A stretch of DNA of 64,000 nt. Origin: Isosphaeraceae bacterium (GTDB taxonomy: Bacteria > Planctomycetota > Planctomycetia > Isosphaerales > Isosphaeraceae). Numbering within the stretch: position 1 is the first letter of the stretch; each line of letters starts with the position of its first letter. The stretch covers positions 1-64,000 of the forward strand of contig JANXSX010000194.1 of NCBI GenBank assembly GCA_025356475.1, written 5' to 3'. The translations under genes were made by a program, and so were the position numbers. Under the pieces are notes generated by a model. The model was not told the DNA's origin. It ran no database searches and was given only the letters and a program-made list of their open reading frames with translations. This document shows positions 35,677 to 45,451 of the stretch, one piece after another.

Positions 35677-37014
35677 ATGGCTATCGCTCAGCCGCCGTTG
35701 CCCAGCCCGAAAGGCCAGTTTCTGGTCGGGCATACGCTCAACTACATGCGCGATCCGCTCGGCTACATGACCCGTGTTGCACGCGAACACGGCGACATGG
35801 TGCGATTGAAGCTGGGCGGCACAACGGCGGTGCAGCTTGCCCATCCCGATGATATCAGTGAAGTTTTGCGCAATCATCCTGAAGACTTCATCAAGGATAA
35901 GCTAACGCGAATCCTTGAACCTGTCATTGGTCAGGGATTGCTCACCAGCGAGGATACGTTCTGGAGGCGGCAGCGAAAGCTGATCCAGCCGGCCTTCACA
36001 CACCAAGCGATCCAGCGCTACGGCCAAGTCATGGTCGACCTCGCCGAGGAGCGAGGGGCAACTTGGAAGCTTGATCAAACCATCGACGTCCATACCGAGA
36101 TGATGGGCCTGACCCTGGCCATCGTCGCCAAGACCCTGTTCAACGCCAACGTCGAGGAGGAAGCCGTCGAGGTCGGCAGCTTGATTGAGATCATTATGGA
36201 CTATTATCTCGACCCGACGAAGTGGCTGCGGATTCGCGAGTGGATTCCGACCCCGTCGACCCTACGCTTCAGGAAAGCGATCAAGCGGCTCGACCAGATT
36301 ATGTACGGCATCATTCGCGACCGGCGTGCGAGTGGATCCGACCCCGGCGACTTCCTGAGCTTTCTGCTCAAAGCCCTCGACGACGAGGGCTCGGGTATGA
36401 CCGATAAGCAACTCCGCGACGAGGCGGTCACCCTCTTCCTCGCCGGGCACGAAACGACCGCACTTGTCCTCTCCTACACCTTTTTTCTGCTCGCCGAACA
36501 CCCCGAAGTCGATGCAAAGCTTGCCGCCGAACTCGATCAAGTTCTGGGCGATCGGGCCCCCACTCCTGCCGACGTGCCGATGCTCAAGTATGCCGACTGG
36601 ATCATCAAAGAGTCGATGCGGCTCTACCCACCCGCCTGGGGAATTGGTCGCGAACTGACACATGATGCCGAGGTCGGCGGCAAGATGTTTCCCAAGGGGA
36701 CCCAGTTCCTGATGATTCAGTGGGTCACCCACCGCGACCCTCGCTGGTTCGAGAATCCCGAATCGTTCACGCCCGAACGATGGGATCACGACCTGATCAA
36801 GAAGCTCCCGAGAGGTGCGTACTTCCCATTCGGTGATGGGCCTCGCGTTTGTATCGGCAACCATTTCGCAACGATGGAGGCGATCTTGCTCCTCGCCTCG
36901 GTCGCCAGACGATACCGCCTCGAACGCGCTTCCGAAGGAACGCTCCATCTCTCGCCGAGCATCACCCTTCGACCAGAAGGGGGCGTGCCGATGTGGGTTC
37001 GTCCCCGGCGGTGA
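35677..37014 (+). CDS. Cytochrome P450
   Basis: A 445-residue P450 monooxygenase. The oxygen-binding helix I motif AGHETT (about residue 263), the ExxR motif in KESMRLYPP (about 310), the PERW segment, and the heme-binding loop FGDGPRVCIG (about 388) with the axial Cys are all intact. The substrate is unknown; the helix and heme motifs are of the bacterial CYP102/CYP4-like class that often acts on fatty acids or terpenoids. No ferredoxin or reductase gene is adjacent. It converges on the sigma-like gene. Confidence 0.96.
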   Translation: MAIAQPPLPSPKGQFLVGHTLNYMRDPLGYMTRVAREHGDMVRLKLGGTTAVQLAHPDDISEVLRNHPEDFIKDKLTRILEPVIGQGLLTSEDTFWRRQRKLIQPAFTHQAIQRYGQVMVDLAEERGATWKLDQTIDVHTEMMGLTLAIVAKTLFNANVEEEAVEVGSLIEIIMDYYLDPTKWLRIREWIPTPSTLRFRKAIKRLDQIMYGIIRDRRASGSDPGDFLSFLLKALDDEGSGMTDKQLRDEAVTLFLAGHETTALVLSYTFFLLAEHPEVDAKLAAELDQVLGDRAPTPADVPMLKYADWIIKESMRLYPPAWGIGRELTHDAEVGGKMFPKGTQFLMIQWVTHRDPRWFENPESFTPERWDHDLIKKLPRGAYFPFGDGPRVCIGNHFATMEAILLLASVARRYRLERASEGTLHLSPSITLRPEGGVPMWVRPRR

Positions 37015-37067
37015 GAAATCTACGACGTATGTGACCCTGGGAATGAGTCATTCCGGTCCAGAGTGTG

Positions 37068-37850
37068 TTACTGATCCAGTTCGGCGGTCAGGGCTTCGCG
37101 GAGCTTCTGGATTGCCCGGCTCTTCTCGTTGCTGACCGTCTTGGGAGCGACCCCCCAGCGGGCTGCGATCTCGGCGGGAGTCTCGCCTTTGAGGGTCGAG
37201 TCGATCAGGTCGCTTTCGCGAGCGTTGAGCGATTTCGTCATTGCCTCGCGAAGGGCACCCCGCCAACTGGCGGCGGCATCAACCCCATCCTCACCTGCGG
37301 CTAGGTCATAATTGTCGATGGGCTGGAACGAACGCTCACGCTGGGCTCGCTTCTTGACCGCGCCGATAGCGCGGAAGAAGTCGGGTCCTTCGCTGGTTTC
37401 TCGACTCAAGACTTGGGGGATTCCCGACTGGCCGATCTCACCGGCAAGTTGATCAAACTTGTCCCGACCGAGGTTCTGCAACAGGCTCGTGTAAACCGCC
37501 TGAGTGCAATCATCATGAGCTTGAGGTGTAATTCCCGCCCGATACCACGTGCTCGTCAGGTATTTGTCCAGTTGCCTGAGTCCACTCGCAATCTCGGTGG
37601 CGTTGGGGGCAGAGCGAGTCGTCGATAACCAGTCGGAGAGTCGGACCGTTTGATCAAGGGCGAGGTCCCACGCAGCGTCGTTCTGGTGGGCCGAAACGAT
37701 TGGGCCGGGAGGGGTCGTCGGTAGCGTCGTGATTTCAGCGACCAACCCCGGCAGAGCCAACGGGGCAGCGTCAAGAAGCCGAAGCGCTTCTAACGCCTCG
37801 ACCGCCGGTCGGTATCGTCGCTTACCCAGATCGCGTCCCTTAACACTCAC
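37068..37850 (-). CDS. Sigma-70/ECF-like protein with planctomycete LExLE motif
   Basis: A 260-residue protein. Residues about 195-258 look like sigma region 4: TPAEIAARWGVAPKTVSNEKSRA is a helix-turn-helix, preceded by a region-2-like helical part around 85-160. Residues 13-26 read RPAVEALEALRLLD, close to the LExLExRxLL motif seen at the N-termini of exported planctomycete proteins. It has no hydrophobic signal. It may be an ECF-type sigma factor whose anti-sigma factor is not in this window. ATG 37850 is the only good start. Confidence 0.72.
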   Translation of the reverse strand: MSVKGRDLGKRRYRPAVEALEALRLLDAAPLALPGLVAEITTLPTTPPGPIVSAHQNDAAWDLALDQTVRLSDWLSTTRSAPNATEIASGLRQLDKYLTSTWYRAGITPQAHDDCTQAVYTSLLQNLGRDKFDQLAGEIGQSGIPQVLSRETSEGPDFFRAIGAVKKRAQRERSFQPIDNYDLAAGEDGVDAAASWRGALREAMTKSLNARESDLIDSTLKGETPAEIAARWGVAPKTVSNEKSRAIQKLREALTAELDQ

Positions 37851-38185
37851 AGCGGCTACCCCTTTAAAGAAAACTCGCCCTACAGCATACTTATCACCAT
37901 CCAGAGCCCAAAAGCGCCACCTTTGAACGTACTTCTATCGGAATTACGCAATCAAAGCGAGATCAGTTCGCAAGGTCTGCATGCATGATATTGTTTTCTC
38001 GTCGCAAGACCAGGTCTGGGCATTTTTTCGACCCGTCTTGCCTTGTAATTGTTGGAGAGGAGAAATGCTCCGGGTCTGGAGATTTGGGTCGTTTGCTCAT
38101 CAGTGAAGACGCACCCTCTCCGTGGGGAGGAGAGGGTGGAATACATCGATTGGCCGAGACGCAGAGAGGCTCGACCCCAGCGAGA
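37851..38185. other. Gene-free intergenic region with GC-rich hairpin
   Basis: 335 bases between the start of the sigma-like gene and the stop of the oxidoreductase gene, both on the minus strand. It carries a 9-bp hairpin ACCCTCTCC/GGAGAGGGT (38113-38121 with 38129-38137), probably a transcript end, with no clear T-run. No gene seen. Confidence 0.45.
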
Positions 38186-39460
38186 CTAGACAACAGATGG
38201 CATCTCGAACCGAGGTCCGTATTCCCGGGCGAGTAACGCGTTCGCTTCCGTATCGGTTCCAAAGTTCTCAGTCGCCGGGTTGAAGGTGTGGAGCTTGCGA
38301 CCTGTCCGGTAGGCGATATTACCCAGGTGGCAGAGTCGGGTGCTCAGGTGGGCGATCTCGACTTCCGCGTTGGGGGCTTTGCGACTCTTGACGCACTCAA
38401 CGAAGTTCTTGACATGGTCAAGTGCCCCGTCGGTCGGCTTCCCGGAGGCGGGCTCACCATCTTCGACCCGCCAGCCTTTATCGTCGATCAAGAGGGTCCC
38501 CTTGTCGCCGTAAAAGGCGATCCCGAAGCCTGAGCCCTCGGTTCCGTGCTTGGACCACATCCGATGTTCCCAGCAGATGACCGCCTTGGGAAATTCATAG
38601 GTCACAAGCTGCGTGTCAGGAACTTCTCGATCGTCGTCGAGCAGGAATTTCCCGCCGCCTGACGTAATCGCGGTTGGCGCTTCGACCCTCAGCCCCCAGC
38701 GAGCAACGTCGAGCCCGTGGATGCCGTTATTGCCGATCTCTCCGGTTCCCCAGTTCCAGAACCAATGCCAGTCGTAGTGGAAGCGGCTGGGCATAAAGGG
38801 ACGATCGACAGCGGGCCCTTGCCACAGGGCGTAATCGACTCCTTCGGGGACCGGGCCTTCCTTGCCGAGCTGAATCTTGGGCCTCACCTGATGAATCCAT
38901 GCCCGGGCCATGCCAACCTGGCCAATCTTGCCCTCGTGGACATGGGAGATCGCATCGATCACATGCGGAGTACTCCGCCTCTGAGTCCCCGCCTGAACGA
39001 TCTTATTGTACTTGCGTGCGGCTTGGACAATCCGCCTCCCCTCGACGACATTGTGGCTGACCGGCTTCTCGACATAGACATCCTTCCCCGCCTGGCAAGC
39101 CATTACGGCCATGAGGGCATGCCAGTGGTCGGGGGTCGCAATGGCGACGGCGTCGATCGATTTGTCGTCGAGCAGTTTCCGAAAATCCTGTTCAAGCCTG
39201 GGCTTATTGCCGGCAATCTTCTCGACGCTTGCCGCTGGTTTTGCCAGTTGGTTGGTGTCCGCGTCGCAGAGCGCGACAACCTCGACCTCATCTTTGAGCC
39301 CCGCGAACATTCTGGCCAGGTCGTGCCCTCGACTTCGGACGCCGATCACACCAATCCGGAGTCGTTCTGACGGGGCCGCCGACCAGACGGATCGGCTTGC
39401 CACTGATGCGGCCGCCGCCGTTCCCAAGAACGTCCTACGATTGAAGTCCCCCCGTGTCAT
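38186..39460 (-). CDS. Gfo/Idh/MocA-family oxidoreductase, Tat-exported
   Basis: A 424-residue NAD(P)-dependent oxidoreductase. A Tat signal (RRTFLGTAAAA) sits at residues about 6-16. The Rossmann motif IGVIGVRSRGHDLARMF (about 34-50), the EKPVSHN segment and DWHWFWNWGTGEIGNNGIH define the family as the large planctomycete exported group. It likely acts on a sugar or sugar derivative in the periplasm; the substrate is unknown. ATG 39460 has AGGGGG upstream; the earlier frame is not homologous. Divergent from the MscS gene. Confidence 0.92.
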   Translation of the reverse strand: MTRGDFNRRTFLGTAAAASVASRSVWSAAPSERLRIGVIGVRSRGHDLARMFAGLKDEVEVVALCDADTNQLAKPAASVEKIAGNKPRLEQDFRKLLDDKSIDAVAIATPDHWHALMAVMACQAGKDVYVEKPVSHNVVEGRRIVQAARKYNKIVQAGTQRRSTPHVIDAISHVHEGKIGQVGMARAWIHQVRPKIQLGKEGPVPEGVDYALWQGPAVDRPFMPSRFHYDWHWFWNWGTGEIGNNGIHGLDVARWGLRVEAPTAITSGGGKFLLDDDREVPDTQLVTYEFPKAVICWEHRMWSKHGTEGSGFGIAFYGDKGTLLIDDKGWRVEDGEPASGKPTDGALDHVKNFVECVKSRKAPNAEVEIAHLSTRLCHLGNIAYRTGRKLHTFNPATENFGTDTEANALLAREYGPRFEMPSVV

Positions 39461-39843
39461 GGCGTCCCCCTTAGGCGTGTTGCGTTCGAGATCGATATGG
39501 CTGAACAAGCGACATAGACCAGTCTCATCAAAATAGAATGATAGTCCTTCCAGAGCAAGGGGCTGGAGTTTGTCGTGCCCGAATTTCCCAAGATTTGGAG
39601 CCCTTGGAATCCTTCCCACCTAGATCATGAATCCGCTGAGTACTTACGTTGCGACAATCCGTTGAGCTACGTTTCCTGGGGGAAGAATAGAAAAGATACG
39701 CAACTTGGGGGCGAGAGACAGGTAAATCAACATCCGTCGAGTCGGGCTTCCTCGAATCGAAGCTGACCGCTATAACGCGGGATCTCTCCGGCGACTGATG
39801 GATCAGGCCGGCCCCCCCACCGTCGGACGATGGAGCGGCACCG
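39461..39843. other. Gene-free divergent promoter region
   Basis: 383 bases separate the oxidoreductase and MscS starts. No promoter elements could be called with confidence and no gene is present. Confidence 0.4.
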
Positions 39844-42036
39844 ATGCGTTTGACAGTTTCACCCCTAATCGTCTTGCTCGCTGTTCTGTTCCCGGCCCTG
39901 AGCGCGGCCCAGGTCGCTGAAGCTCCTCCGAAAGCGGACTCTCAAGACAAACCGAGCGAGATCGACCTCAGGTTTAGCTCGCCGAGGGCGACCGTTCGGA
40001 CGTTCTTGAACGCCATAACTCAGGCGGAAGATACGCCCAGCAAGATCGAAGAGGCAGAAGAGTGTCTCGACCTCTCCGGGGTGAGTAACGAGACTGAGAA
40101 TGGGGGCAATCTCGCGGTCCAGCTCGAGGCCGTTCTGCGCTCGCTCGGAATGATCACTGACCTCATGCCCGACAAACACGCTCCACGTTTGTATGTATTC
40201 GCAGATCAACCCGATCAGTATATCGCACTCGAACGGACCAGGGACGGCCGCTGGCGGTTCGATGGGCGGACCGTCCAGATGATCCCGAAGATGCGGAACG
40301 CACTGACCCGAGGTACGTTGAAAGGGGCTACCGTCGGCAGGGCTCAGGGTTCTTCGCCACCGGTCGATATCCCCAGTCAGTTCGGCTCGCCTCGCGCGAC
40401 GTTTCGTACTTTCTTAACGTCAATTCACGATCATAACATGTCTGAGGCCGCGAGCTGTTTTGACCTCAGTGAGATCAGTCCTCCTGCGCGCCAGTCGTTG
40501 GGTCAGGCGTTGGCGGTCAAGCTCAGAGAAGTCGTCGACCGCTATGCACTCGTGCTTTACCAAGATCTTCCCGACTCTTACGACGGCGATTCATTCGCGT
40601 GGATGACCGTCGAGCAGGGCCGGGTCGAGATCGCTCGCCAAGTCGCAGGCCATCGCAAGGGGCAGTGGCTTTTCACCAAGGATACGGTTCGCCAGATCGA
40701 GCCGCTTTACGACTTCTACAAGAAGAAGCCGGTCGTTCGCGAAGCGGCTGAGTTCGAGGACCATACGCTTTTCGCCGAGTTCTGGACCTCACCCGGCCTA
40801 TGGGTTCGGAGTCGAATCCCTGACGTGTTAGAGCGGGGCTTCAGCTTTTCGCCAAGCGTGCGAATCGAGATCTATCAGGTGGTAGGATTGGTCCTGATGC
40901 TTCTGATGGCCGTGGCAGCGGAGCGGACCGTCGCTCGGCTGAGCATGGCCTTGATCGTGCGTGTGTTCGCGTTCCGTTCGCTGGAACTCGACTCGGAAGC
41001 GGCGATCGATCGGCTCCGACCGGTGGGCTGGATGGCCGCATTGGCGGCCTCGCAGTTTGGAGTCGCTCTGCTGGACTTGAGGAGGGATGTCGCCGGCCTG
41101 GTGCTATCTGCTTTGAACTTATGTTTCTGGATCATGACAGCTTACGCGTTTTATCGACTGATTGATCTCGTGGCCGATTACGCTCGCCAGCGAGGCGTTG
41201 CCACAGGGAGGCACTCGGCGATGACCGAGATGCTGTTACCGGTCCTGTCGTTGCTCCTGAGAGTGACGGTCATTGTCGTGGGGTTGATGATCGTTCTGCA
41301 ACTCTTCGAGCTCGACGTCGCGGCGGTTCTCACCGGCCTGGGCATTGGCGGTTTGGCATTCGCTCTCGCCGCGCAGGATACACTTAAGAACTTCTTCGGC
41401 TCGTTCACCCTGATCGCAGATCGAACGTTCTTTGTGGGCGACCTGGTCAAAATCGGTGCCAATGAAGGGACAGTTGAGTCGGTCGGGGTCCGAAGCACCC
41501 GGATTCGAACTCCCGATGACTCGCTTCTAACGATTCCCAACTCGGAACTCACCACGGCACATATCACGAACTATGGTTCGAGGCGCTTCCGCCGCAACAA
41601 GTTTGAGATTGGTGTCAAGTACTCAACACCGATCGATCGCTTGCTCGCGTTTCAAGAGGGGATTCTCGAACTGGTCAAGAACCACCCCCATTCACGTCAC
41701 CAGGGGGAAGAGGTCGCTGTTCATGAACTCAGCGAGATTGCGATCAAGTTGGTCGTGAATATTCAATTCTTGGTGAAGGACTGGCACTCTGAACTCGAGG
41801 CGAAACAGACCCTAGTCGTCGGAATCTTGAAGCTTGCGGACCAGCTCGGAATTGAGCTTGCGGTTCCCATCCAGACGGTTCAGTTTGAGGCCCATGAGCC
41901 ACGAACCGCGACCTCATTGTCGCCGGTCTTGGATCAAGAGAAGCCGGCCCGCGCCTTGTCGGTCCCCCATGGGCCCCACCCGAGTCGGTTCGTGAGGGCG
42001 CATGATCCCGAACAACGGTTCTTGGAAAAAGAGTGA
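39844..42036 (+). CDS. MscS-family mechanosensitive channel with duplicated N-terminal module
   Basis: A 730-residue exported/membrane protein. A signal peptide (1-22) is followed by two similar modules, each opening with SPRATxRTFL (residues about 45-145 and 180-295). Four or five membrane helices follow; the last, pore-lining helix carries the GLGIGGLAFALAAQDTLKN pattern of MscS (about 495-515), and the beta domain shows VESVGVRSTRIRTPDDS and IPNS. It should open under membrane tension to release solutes. The C-terminal tail from about 690 is polar. Confidence 0.93.
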   Translation: MRLTVSPLIVLLAVLFPALSAAQVAEAPPKADSQDKPSEIDLRFSSPRATVRTFLNAITQAEDTPSKIEEAEECLDLSGVSNETENGGNLAVQLEAVLRSLGMITDLMPDKHAPRLYVFADQPDQYIALERTRDGRWRFDGRTVQMIPKMRNALTRGTLKGATVGRAQGSSPPVDIPSQFGSPRATFRTFLTSIHDHNMSEAASCFDLSEISPPARQSLGQALAVKLREVVDRYALVLYQDLPDSYDGDSFAWMTVEQGRVEIARQVAGHRKGQWLFTKDTVRQIEPLYDFYKKKPVVREAAEFEDHTLFAEFWTSPGLWVRSRIPDVLERGFSFSPSVRIEIYQVVGLVLMLLMAVAAERTVARLSMALIVRVFAFRSLELDSEAAIDRLRPVGWMAALAASQFGVALLDLRRDVAGLVLSALNLCFWIMTAYAFYRLIDLVADYARQRGVATGRHSAMTEMLLPVLSLLLRVTVIVVGLMIVLQLFELDVAAVLTGLGIGGLAFALAAQDTLKNFFGSFTLIADRTFFVGDLVKIGANEGTVESVGVRSTRIRTPDDSLLTIPNSELTTAHITNYGSRRFRRNKFEIGVKYSTPIDRLLAFQEGILELVKNHPHSRHQGEEVAVHELSEIAIKLVVNIQFLVKDWHSELEAKQTLVVGILKLADQLGIELAVPIQTVQFEAHEPRTATSLSPVLDQEKPARALSVPHGPHPSRFVRAHDPEQRFLEKE

Positions 42037-42090
42037 AGGGATGTCGGGGTGAATGGGGATGTCACTCCCAGAACTCAACGAATAACTAGA

Positions 42091-42200
42091 CTTCCTCACG
42101 GTTGGCGAACGCCCGCGAGTTGTGAGGAAGTCGAGGGCGAACTAACCACGAGCGAGAAACGCTGATGAATCAATTTCTGTGAAATCAACACTTCGCCCTC
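42091..42200. repeat. Nested inverted repeats between convergent genes
   Basis: CTTCCTCAC (42091-42099) pairs with GTGAGGAAG (42122-42130), and GAGGGCGAA (42133-42141) pairs with TTCGCCCTC (42192-42200). Located between the MscS stop and the stop of the convergent unknown gene, they may form a bidirectional transcript end. Confidence 0.5.
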
Positions 42201-42271
42201 CCGAAATCGGGAAGTCACGTCGTCCGCGTTCCAAGCTCGCCTAGTGAACTTTGACGGATGATTCGAAGCTC

Positions 42272-43621
42272 TCAGTAAGCGACGATCAGGCCGGAATTCG
42301 CAGGGTTGTCACTTGGCAGAGTGATCCCGAAATTACGGTTAGTGTTGGTCACGACTGTATTAAATTGTGTCGAAAAATTTGTGTTGAAGTCGGGCGGGGT
42401 CTGCCCAAATCCCAGGAAACCGCTTCCAAAACCGTTGTTGAACCCGACATTGGTTCCGTCGGTCCTGAGCGTGGTATTGAAGAAGTTTTGCCCTGCGGAT
42501 GGCAAACTGAACCGACTCGTTGGCAGCACAAGAGTCTGGTTGGGTGAAGTGCTCATTCCGAAGAATTGATTGAGCGAACTCGCCACTCTCGTGGCAGCCT
42601 GATTAAAGGAATTGTAAGCATTTGAGCTCATGCTGACGTCTGTGAAATTCAATCCCTTAAGGCTCTGGAAAAGACCAGTGATCGATCCTGGGCCCGTAGA
42701 GGTCGCATCGCCTGCTCCCGATAAAATGGAGGACCGAGGCGAGTTTCCGTAGAACGCAGTTTGAACTTGCGAGCTGACGACCGACCTCCCCCCTCCGAAT
42801 AAACTCAGATCGTTGCCGAGTTGAGCGGTCGCGATTTGCAACGCCTGCCCATACTGAGATTGAAAGGCGGTCAGTGCTTCGACAGTCGGAGTCGTCGCCG
42901 TTCCTGATCCAGTCCGTGGAAAGAGAACCGTCGTAGCAACAGTTGAGAAACTGTTTGCCAGGGCGCCGAGGGTGTTTGTGAATTGGCGAATCACTTGCTG
43001 GCCCAGGTATTGCTGGAACGGGATGCGGGCTCCACTCTGGTCCACCGAAAGGCGATTCACAGACGTGGTCTTGAAATAGTTGTTGATCTGTCCAAGATTC
43101 GCGGACATCGTGCGGGCGACTTGCGCATTCACTGCGGCATTGAATGTATTCGCAGAACGCATCGCCCGAGCATTGGTCCCGAGTGCATTGAGACGACTGA
43201 CAAGACTCTTTGAGCCGTCAGAGAGGAGCGAATTCTGGATATTTTGAACAAGCTTTTGGCTGTTCGGCAACAATTCGCCCTGGCTGGAAAGTCGGAAGGA
43301 GGTCGCATTCAGCGTTCCACCCAGGCCAGCAGCGAAGTCATTGAGCTGCTTCTGAGTGGGGGTTCCGTTGGCAAACAGTTGCTGAACTTGGGTGTTGATC
43401 GAGGTTTGGAGATCACCTCTCGCCGCCCGGAACGCCTGTAAATAATCGGCTTGGATCTGTCGGACCCCGAATCCCACGTTTGATGAGCTGATGGGCGGAG
43501 GTGCCGGTAGCGGAGTGAACAAGCCGGAAACGGCCATCACCACTCGCTCTTCCAGGGTTGATGTCGATCCTGAGAGAACTGGGCGAAACGCCAACCGATT
43601 CTTGCGAATGTTGATGCTCAT
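42272..43621 (-). CDS. Unknown Asn/Ser/Thr-rich protein with LExR motif
   Basis: A 449-residue protein with no family recognised. Residues about 14-32 include RPVLSGSTSTLEERVVM, a form of the planctomycete motif found near the N-terminus of exported proteins. The body is rich in Asn, Ser, Gln, Thr and Phe, with amphipathic helical stretches (residues about 55-215) and a glycine-rich, Asn-rich C-terminal part. No hydrophobic signal sequence is evident. It is probably extracellular or envelope-associated (inference). Convergent with MscS, divergent from the S41 peptidase. Confidence 0.7.
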   Translation of the reverse strand: MSINIRKNRLAFRPVLSGSTSTLEERVVMAVSGLFTPLPAPPPISSSNVGFGVRQIQADYLQAFRAARGDLQTSINTQVQQLFANGTPTQKQLNDFAAGLGGTLNATSFRLSSQGELLPNSQKLVQNIQNSLLSDGSKSLVSRLNALGTNARAMRSANTFNAAVNAQVARTMSANLGQINNYFKTTSVNRLSVDQSGARIPFQQYLGQQVIRQFTNTLGALANSFSTVATTVLFPRTGSGTATTPTVEALTAFQSQYGQALQIATAQLGNDLSLFGGGRSVVSSQVQTAFYGNSPRSSILSGAGDATSTGPGSITGLFQSLKGLNFTDVSMSSNAYNSFNQAATRVASSLNQFFGMSTSPNQTLVLPTSRFSLPSAGQNFFNTTLRTDGTNVGFNNGFGSGFLGFGQTPPDFNTNFSTQFNTVVTNTNRNFGITLPSDNPANSGLIVAY

Positions 43622-43993
43622 GATGAAGTCCTTTTGAGCGGAGTCTAGACAGACTTGCGTCTGTTGCGGGATGGGATTGCTTTCAGGTAAACCTCGATAT
43701 CCATATTGAGGGAGCCCAAAGCGTCTGCTAGCAATGAGGAGTTAAACCAGATTGCAACAGTATGCCGGTCTATTCAGGAGCAAGATCCGTGCCAAATCCT
43801 CGCTGAAAAGACCCCACAAATAATCAGAGCATCGAACTATCGATCGGACCCCGAATTCCTTCGCCCCTTGCCACTTCGGCGGAACGTCCACTAGGATTGA
43901 GGTATGAGGAATGGGTCCGGCTCACCAAAGACTCTTTCCTCCCCCTGTTCACCATCCATGCATCTTGCTCGCCGATGAGTTCCAGGAGGGCGT
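43622..43993. other. Gene-free divergent promoter region
   Basis: 372 bases between the unknown gene and the S41 peptidase gene, transcribed away from each other. No gene or firm promoter call. Confidence 0.4.
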
Positions 43994-45337
43994 ATGATGT
44001 CGACCCGCAAGCTTTACGCGATCGCAATGATTGGGGCAGTTGCTCTCCTGGGGTGGCAGACCACCCGAGGTCAGGGCCCTAAGCCCAAAGACGAGATGAT
44101 GGAGCTTTATGGGCTCTTTGTTGATGCCGTGGAACAGGTTGAAGAGAACTACGTCCGTCCGGTCTCCCGCAAAGAGTTACTGGAGAGCGCGTTACGTGGG
44201 ATGCTCAACGATCTCGACCCGCACTCGTCCTACATCAACACCTCACAGTGGAAAGACTTTCGCAAGACGATCGAGGGTCGGTTCGGAGGAATCGGTATCA
44301 GTGTCGGCATGGATCAGGAACTGAACCGGCTCAAGGTCATGGCCCCGATGGTCGGTACTCCAGCCTATGCGGCAGGAGTGATGGCTGGTGACGTTATCCT
44401 CGACATTGATGGGAAGTCAACCGAGGGCCTCGACCCTGAGAAGGCGGTCGAAGTCCTTCAAGGTCGGCCCGGTACCGAAGTCAAGCTCAACGTGCTCCAC
44501 GAGACCAACGGCAAGACCGAAGTCCTCACGATGAACCGGGCAATTATCGAGATCCCCAGCGTTCTGGGCGACTCTCGCAAGCCCGACGATACCTGGGACT
44601 TCATGATCGAGAAGGATCGCAAGATCGGCTACGTGCGGATCGCCCAGTTTGTCCAGAACACGACCGAAGAAGTCCGAGGCGCGTTGGCAGACCTGACTGC
44701 CCAAGGGATGAAGGGGCTAATCCTTGACTTGCGAGACGATCCGGGCGGGATGTTGAGTTCGGCCGTTGAGGTCTCGGACCTGTTTCTGGAAGAGGGTCAG
44801 ATTGTCAGCACCAAGGGGCGAAGTGTTCCCCCGAGGACTTACCAAGCCGAGAAGCCTGGCACGTTCACCGGGTTCCCGATGGTCGTGCTCGTGAATCAGA
44901 ATTCGGCCTCGGCGTCGGAGATCGTCTCGGCCGCGCTTCAGGATCAGAAGCGGGCCCAAGTTGTCGGCCAGCGTTCGTTCGGCAAGGGCTCGGTCCAGAA
45001 CATCATCGACCTGGACGATGGCAATAGTGTGCTCAAGCTGACCGTCGCGACCTACTGGAGGCCGTCGGGTAAGAACATTCACAGGTTCAAGAATGCCAAA
45101 GAGACCGACGAGTGGGGTGTAAAGCCCAACGACGGCCTCGAAGTGAAGCTGACACCGGAAGAGTACGTTACCTGGGCGATGGGTCGCCGCGACCGCGACC
45201 TGATCACCTCCAAGGGGGGCAAGCTCAAGGAGAAGTCGGGAGCGAAGCCGAAGCGGGAATACTCCGACAAGCAGCTTATCAAAGCGCAAGATGTCGTTAA
45301 GGCTGAGATCGAGAAGCTTGCCGCCGCCGCCGAGTGA
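43994..45337 (+). CDS. C-terminal processing peptidase (S41 family)
   Basis: A 447-residue exported serine peptidase. A signal peptide or membrane anchor spans residues 1-26; a PDZ domain lies about 95-180 (GGIGISV, AGVMAGDVILDIDG). The S41 catalytic core follows: RDDPGG, the nucleophile Ser in NQNSASASEIV (about 310) and the general base Lys in RSFGKGSVQ (about 335). CtpA-type peptidases trim envelope proteins at their C-termini. AGGAGG at 43984-43989 serves ATG 43994 or 43997. A basic tail ends the protein. About 115 bases upstream of tsaD. Confidence 0.95.
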   Translation: MMSTRKLYAIAMIGAVALLGWQTTRGQGPKPKDEMMELYGLFVDAVEQVEENYVRPVSRKELLESALRGMLNDLDPHSSYINTSQWKDFRKTIEGRFGGIGISVGMDQELNRLKVMAPMVGTPAYAAGVMAGDVILDIDGKSTEGLDPEKAVEVLQGRPGTEVKLNVLHETNGKTEVLTMNRAIIEIPSVLGDSRKPDDTWDFMIEKDRKIGYVRIAQFVQNTTEEVRGALADLTAQGMKGLILDLRDDPGGMLSSAVEVSDLFLEEGQIVSTKGRSVPPRTYQAEKPGTFTGFPMVVLVNQNSASASEIVSAALQDQKRAQVVGQRSFGKGSVQNIIDLDDGNSVLKLTVATYWRPSGKNIHRFKNAKETDEWGVKPNDGLEVKLTPEEYVTWAMGRRDRDLITSKGGKLKEKSGAKPKREYSDKQLIKAQDVVKAEIEKLAAAAE

Positions 45338-45451
45338 TTGAGTGAGTAATTTCTCCGACCTGGGCCCGGACTCTCCTGAGTGTCGGGCTCCCGTCGGGGA
45401 TGGAGCGGCCCCAGAGATGGTAGCCCGAGCCTACCTATGAACGAATAAGAT

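Noticed and set aside
41495-41530. tRNA T-arm-like string on the minus strand (GGGAGTTCGAATCCGGG)
   Set aside because: It encodes the conserved STRIRTPDDS segment of MscS and no acceptor, D or anticodon arm can be built around it.
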